From Paraspadella gotoi (taxonomy: Eukaryota; Chaetognatha), in assembly GCA_051294375.1 (NCBI GenBank), contig CM119263.1, forward strand, positions 19,268,625 through 19,332,624: a stretch of 64,000 bases of DNA, in the 5' to 3' direction. Every line of letters starts with the position of its first letter. Position 1 is the first letter of the stretch. The notes below the pieces were generated by a model. It did not search any database. It had not been told where the DNA came from and saw nothing but the letters and a program-made list of their open reading frames with translations. Shown piece after piece: positions 58,886 to 64,000 of this stretch. A program made the translations under genes and the position numbers.

Positions 58886-59068
58886 TCTCCCGTCGCCGTC
58901 GCCGCCGCCGCAGCCGCCGCTGCCGTCGCCGCCGACGCCGACGTCTCACGCTTCGGATTTCGCCGTCGGACTCAACATCCTCGTCCGCTTCTCGCCGATG
59001 ATCGAACCGATGAAGAGACACGAAACGTTCGACGAATTCTCATCGATGTCACGAACTGTTTTGTACAA
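58886..59068 (+). CDS. Candidate coding exon, Pro-rich, unidentified
   Basis: Acceptor-like TTTTTTACATTTAATGTATTCAG ends at 58885. In phase 2 the sequence reads PSPSPPPQPPLPSPPTPTSH, then SDFAVGLNILVRF, MIEPMKRHETFDEFSSM and on to a TAA at about 59141. Third positions are strongly C/G-biased, as in the SOS exons. I do not recognise the protein, and the 3' limit (donor or stop) is unclear. The opposite strand gives an Arg-rich frame from the same CGCCGT repeats. Confidence 0.3.
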
Positions 59069-59572
59069 TGTGCAATTTGTGCATCTTCAGTCATTGTTAA
59101 ACTGCTTTAAAATTTTTTTTTGCCCGGCACCGACATAAATCTGAGAACTGGAAACCTCACGATTTCTCGAATTCGATTTCGAATTCGAACGGGGGAGGTT
59201 AAACTTTAAAAAAAAGAGCAATAAAACCTATAAAAAAATTATATTTCCCCTTTTTTCACCAAACTGCGTTTCTATTCCCTTCAAATTTTGGTTTTATCGA
59301 CGAATTTATGATCGAGAGGCCCCAGAAGTATAATTCCTACGAAGCTCGAGTTACCAGATTTTATTTTGGAATATTTTGTATTTTCAACAAACTACATTTT
59401 TCTAAATTTCATATTTTTTTTAATTTGGGGAGGTCCTTTGGCTCTTTATAAAGATAATAACTTTGCAGGTGACACTCGAAAAAATTTAAAATTTCCAAAC
59501 TATAATCTTGTTTTTATTCCAGTTTTTTAAAAAATGTTTTAAAGTTAATTTTTTAAAAATTTAAAAATTTAG

Positions 59573-59664
59573 CCTCACTTACCGAAGTGGGCGAGCGATT
59601 CGAGACTCCGTGACGGCGTCGATGTTTTGGGTGGGGTCGGAGAGATAAGTTTGAGTAAGAAAAG
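59573..59664 (+). CDS. Candidate internal exon, weak
   Basis: Between AAATTTAG and a consensus donor AAAAG|GTAAGT, one + frame is open (PHLPKWASDSRLRDGVDVLG). On the minus strand the same segment ends in an equally perfect donor CTTCG|GTAAGT with an open frame (YLSDPTQNIDAVTESRIARP). Two facing consensus donors mean the strand cannot be decided. Confidence 0.2.
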
Positions 59665-59678
59665 GTAAGTAGATTCTC

Positions 59679-59679
<1 letters not shown>

Positions 59680-59762
<83 letters not shown>
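59680..59762. repeat. (CT)n microsatellite just upstream of a possible acceptor
   Basis: CT array of about 80 bp ending about 13 bp before CTTCGCAG (59775), so it could serve as a polypyrimidine tract. Confidence 0.95.
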
Positions 59763-59765
<3 letters not shown>

Positions 59766-60007
59766 GTCTTCGCAGAAAAAACGAGGTCTGTCACTAGTTA
59801 AAGGCGGTCGGGGCGATAAAAACCGGGCCGAACCCTACTTTTTTTGTGCGGTTGGAGACACAAAGACCGGGAATCGAAACCTGACCAGAATGACGTGCAC
59901 GAAGACTCGGGGTACGAAATATCGGGCATCAAAAATCGGGCCGAACCACGAAAAAAATGAATTCTGGTTTTTGTTCGGTTACGGTCATAACGATCTTCTC
60001 GTCAACG

Positions 60008-60010
60008 ACA

Positions 60011-60044
<34 letters not shown>

Positions 60045-60045
60045 A
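60008..60045. repeat. (CGT)n microsatellite
   Basis: About 12 CGT units in one run, one of the purest ACG/CGT arrays in the window. Confidence 0.95.
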
Positions 60046-60356
60046 TTCGATGTTATCGATTCTTGCAAGAAAACAAATTCTCATTTACATATTGTATCGG
60101 TAACCGATTGGCGTCGCCTTTCTCGCTTCTTTTGTTCTTTTGTCCGATTATTTTTTCTTAGTTTTCTTTTTTTTTTCATCAATACCCAATATTTTACTCC
60201 ATTTACCGTCTCTTTTATTTTACCTTCTGTTCGTAATGTTTTCCCTGGCATCTTATCTGTGACGGCATCTACAGGAATTCTACGAGACTCAACGTCATAA
60301 AAGGATTTTTGGGTTTCTGAAAAGAACCCGACAGCGCATTCTCCTTCTTATTTCTC

Positions 60357-60358
<2 letters not shown>

Positions 60359-60415
<57 letters not shown>
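60359..60415. repeat. (CTTT)n microsatellite
   Basis: About 14 CTTT units. A (CT)n array follows at 60576-60619. Confidence 0.95.
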
Positions 60416-60417
<2 letters not shown>

Positions 60418-60567
60418 GCGTATCTCTCTTTCTCTTTCTCGCTTTGAATTCATGAGGAAACCGCGAAAATAATATCACACGTTCCTACGAAGCAAAAAAA
60501 AGTTTATTGAGAAAGTTTTTTTCATGACCGTTTTTCATTCAAAGAATCTTTATCGTTGTGAACTCTC

Positions 60568-60620
<53 letters not shown>

Positions 60621-61237
60621 GCCTGCCTCTCCCCCTCGTTTAATCTTTGGTCCTTTTGAAGAGAATATAAATCAAGCATTTATAGTAATGAGTTTTTGTC
60701 GGTTAGTTGGGCGGCGCGCTCGACGTCTCGTGAGTTGTGAATCTTCTTAGTAAAACTTGTAAAGCTTCTTTCTTTCTCGTCCTTTTTTTCTGCATTCGTG
60801 AGTCGGATCGTTTGCGTCAAAATCAATTCGACGTCACTAAATTCAATTTTGAAATATAAACATTTTTTTAAACTTTATTCGTTATTTATTAATTTATCTT
60901 TTTTGGGTAAATTCTTCGATTTTACTCTTGTCAGATTTACACAAAACTGTCTTTTCAATACGCTTTTCTTTTATATTTTTTTTTTCGTCTTTTTTCTTTT
61001 TTTTTTCCTTTTTTTTTTCTCGTTCTCCCCTTTTATCTCTCGTCTGGTTAACATCATTCTTTCATCGTTGTGATTCAGAATCTCGGTTCTCTGAGTTTTC
61101 TCAGTTTTCACTTCAAGTGACTTATATTTCACTCCGTCAAAAACATTCATTCATTTCCTTATTCATTCGTTATTCATCCACTTACCATGTAATTATTCAT
61201 TTAAGATTTAATTTATTCTGTCTGCCATGTCATTATT

Positions 61238-61371
<134 letters not shown>

Positions 61372-61460
61372 TCATTATTTCGTTCATTCTTTCATTATTA
61401 ATGTATTCATTCTATCATTCATTCATTCCTCTCCTTCCATCGTTCAGTCCTTTTCCTCAG

Positions 61461-61497
61461 GTGATTTCAATCGCTGAATCTTCCGATGCTTTCGTCC

Positions 61498-61530
<33 letters not shown>

Positions 61531-61604
61531 ACTACCTCGACTACTATCGCTTTCAAATTCTCTTGTCAAACATTCAGGATAAAAAGCTGAAAGCCTTCGT
61601 TTGA
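61461..61604 (+). CDS. Candidate terminal exon with Asp tract, unidentified
   Basis: Acceptor CCTTTTCCTCAG|GT at 61460, then 47 codons in phase 0 to TGA 61602-61604: VISIAESSDAFVHD, eight Asp in all, ENDYLDYYRFQILLSN, IQDKKLKAFV. The non-repetitive end and the strong acceptor argue for a real last exon; the Asp run is a GAC array. No upstream exon with matching phase was found. Confidence 0.3.
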
Positions 61605-62097
61605 TACCAAAAGATTTTTTTGAATGAAATTAGCCTAAATGTTCTCGTCTTAGGAGGAAAGACCACCCGTAATTTGATGATGGATAGATAACGCTAATGG
61701 GATTAGGGTGGTCTGTGCCAGCTCACGGTCAAGCCATCGCGCTCTCTCTCCTTTCTCTTCAATGAGAATTTAATTTGAGAATGAAAAAAAGAATCTCGAA
61801 TTAAATTTTTTTTTTCTCCAACGGCAGCTTCTATAATTGCGTTATGACTTATGTTTTACTTATCTTGGTTCTGTTGCTATTAATGCTATTAAAGCACTTA
61901 GCAATGGAAGCGGAAAACAGACATTTACTTCTTAGATTTTCTTTTCTTAACTTAAGAAAAATATATAGAAATTAAAATCGTGCTTCTCCTTTGGTCCCGA
62001 AATCTCTCCTCTTCTTCCTCCTATCTCTCTCCTCCTCCTCCTCTTCTCGAACCTCCTCTTCTTCCTCCTCCTCCGCGTCGGACAGGTATGCCCGACT

Positions 62098-62154
62098 CTC
62101 TTTCTCTCTCTCGCTCTCTGTTCTCTTTTGAGCTCTCTCTCTCTCTACTCTCTC

Positions 62155-62234
<80 letters not shown>

Positions 62235-62235
62235 A
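62098..62235. repeat. (CT)n microsatellite, interrupted
   Basis: About 140 bp of CT with TCTT and GCTC interruptions. Confidence 0.9.
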
Positions 62236-62973
62236 TCTTTCTCTCGCCGCTGGGTCCGAACTGACTTTTTTTTTAATTCTCGTCTGCAGCGATTTTCCCT
62301 GTTTCGATCCACGAGTTTTCATCCACAGCCATTCGACTGTCGACGCTTCAAAAACCGGGAAACAGCGCCGCGATCTGTTTTGTTTGTTTTTCCAAAATAA
62401 AAACAACCCATCAAAACCGGAATGTCTCGCTTATACTTTTTTTTTAAATAAAAAAAATCTTATCAACAAATTTAAATTTTATTATGTGATTTATAATTTA
62501 AATTTTGTCGATCGACGAGGGTGGATTAATCCATTAATAGGGCGCCGCGAAATTTTAGATAATAGCACCGATTAGAAAAGAGCCTCTTCAAAAAAAGTCG
62601 ACATCTTTCAACACTCGGGGATTAAAAAACATGGAGCGAATCATCAACGATTTCGTCTCCTTTTTGACATTTTGTCAGTTTTAGTCATTTTCGTCTCCGG
62701 ATCAGCGAAGGACGATGATCTTTCCGACGCCCCGGTCGCCGGTCGCCACTCCCCCCGGGGGTGAAGCTGCCCCCTGCCCCCCTTTGCTCGGTCGGGGCGA
62801 TGGCAACGGTTATCGTAAAACGGAGAGAACAATTTTTTAAAAAATCGTCTTCGTCGTCGTCGTCATCTTTTCCTCTCGCTTCCTCTCTTTTTATGTTTAA
62901 AACCAAAATCGAAAAAAAAACTATGGTCTTTGTCATCATTCTGACATCGTGTCATTTTCCTGTCATCATCCAG

Positions 62974-63170
62974 GCTTTTCGTTCGCGTCATGTCGTCGGA
63001 ACACAAATCATCGCGACGTAAATATCCGCCCCAAAATTTTGGGGACTTTTGACGACGATGACGACGACGATGAAATGAATGACGACGACAGAGATGAATT
63101 TGCCGTTGATTCAACATTTCAATGGCTCAACGAATCAACAGTGGGCTTCAACGCAACTCGGGGATACTAG
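62974..63170 (+). CDS. Candidate terminal exon with Asp tract, unidentified
   Basis: Acceptor CATCATCCAG at 62973, then an open frame to TAG 63168-63170: RDVNIRPKILGTF, seven Asp, EMNDDDRDEFAVDSTFQWLN, ESTVGFNATRGY. A different phase gives a short C-terminus, SSEHKSSRRKYPPQNFGDF, then TGA. It resembles the 61461 candidate in having an Asp tract followed by a mixed tail. No gene model could be built. Confidence 0.25.
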
Positions 63171-64000
63171 TTTTATTATTAAAACGAATAAGAAATAAAT
63201 ATTGTAAAAAACGAGTAAAAAACCAGTAAAAAACGCGGGCTCTGCAAAGACAATAAAAAAAATGCTGAAACCGAGGAATCGTAACGACGAGATCAACAAA
63301 CAAAAAAAAAACATTTAAAAAAATAAATAAATAAAGAGAGAATAAAAACCCGATATCCAAATTCCTCAGCCGTCAGCGCAAACAGCGAAAGAGTCAGCGA
63401 CACCCCCCCCTCTCTCCCTCCACCATCGCGGGGTTGACCTCGCCGGCATTTCCTGTCTCCAAATCGCGGATCGAAACTCGACCGATTGATCGATGCCGAT
63501 TCACTTTTGTTCGCCCAAAAGGTCGGAGGTCACGATCGTTGACCGAAACGATTGTGAACGGCCGCGTTGTAGTCGTCGTCGTCGTCGTCGTCGTCGTAGT
63601 TTGTTTGTTGTTGTTGTTGTTGTTGATCTCGATTCGGAGCTCGTAAAGATCTCGTGGCCAGACCCTGAGTCGTAAAAGGTACGGGGGTGCGGAGTAGGAG
63701 GAAGAGGAAGAGGAGGAGGAAATGAGAGAATGAGGGGTAAGAAAAGATGAATAACAAAGAAAGAGAAAGACTAAATTGCGTCGTAAAATATGTTAACCAT
63801 TGTAAAAAATGTAAAATTGTGTTATTATCTTCTTTTTTACAGACATTAAATCCTAATATAATTAAACAAATTTTAGTCTAATTAATTCTCCTATTACACG
63901 CTATTTTGTATATTTAAAATATATACTAAACTCAAGTGAGACTTCACAGAGTCTCTGAAACAGAAATTACAAAATAAAAATATAACAATAAGATTTATAA
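63171..64000. other. Right edge; CGT/GTT arrays, no supported gene
   Basis: 63569-63600 is (CGT)n followed by (GTT)n to about 63624. An ATG frame at 63493 (MPIHFCSPKRSEVTIVDRND) reads through these as Arg and Val runs to a stop at 63673-63675. The rest to 64000 is AT-rich. Confidence 0.4.

Overview
This is 64 kb of an animal (metazoan) nuclear genome. The evidence is spliced genes with GT-AG introns, a Ras guanine-nucleotide exchange factor of the Son-of-sevenless (SOS) family, a cilium/flagellum protein (PACRG), tRNA-derived SINEs and a very heavy load of simple repeats. Unmethylated-looking CpG trinucleotide arrays, (ACG/CGT)n, are common, which fits an invertebrate better than a vertebrate. 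I cannot name the species. Four N gaps (391, 10, 25 and 218 bases) show that this is a draft scaffold.

Region 1 (1-27 kb) holds two recognisable genes, both on the + strand. SOS occupies 3507-23716 in at least 26 coding exons. Its domain order is the canonical one: histone folds, DH, PH, REM, Cdc25/RasGEF, then a long proline-rich tail with three PPxPPR-type SH3-binding motifs. Every exon junction but one keeps frame. The exception is an apparent one-base deletion inside the REM/Cdc25 exon at about 16.0 kb. One intron uses a GC donor. The initiator ATG of the main splice form was not found. PACRG follows 2.27 kb downstream in five exons (25983-27196) and is complete at 248 codons. The SOS introns carry SINEs, a 37-bp minisatellite, a foldback element and long GA/CT arrays.

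Region 2 (27-40.5 kb) has no gene I can name. It contains GA, CT and GAAA arrays, a promoter-like cluster (CRE plus four regularly spaced CCAAT boxes at 31.25-31.40 kb), an acidic 115-codon ORF about 0.7 kb further on, a GC-rich exon-like island near 38.5 kb, and three E2F-type sites spaced exactly 20 bp apart at 39.3 kb.

Region 3 (40.6-57.4 kb) is one enormous imperfect palindrome. Two arms of about 8.2 kb are reverse complements of each other around a spacer of about 200 bp at 48725-48926. They differ by substitutions, small indels and microsatellite length. The left arm begins exactly at an N gap, so the structure is either a real inverted segmental duplication or two haplotypes joined head to head by the assembler.

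Region 4 (57.4-64 kb) is repeat-rich and contains several isolated exon-like open stretches on the + strand (58.9, 61.5 and 63.0 kb). They have good acceptors and run to a stop, but I could not join them into a gene.

Functionally the window supports two jobs: receptor-to-Ras signalling at the plasma membrane (SOS) and axonemal microtubule structure (PACRG). Their adjacency looks incidental.
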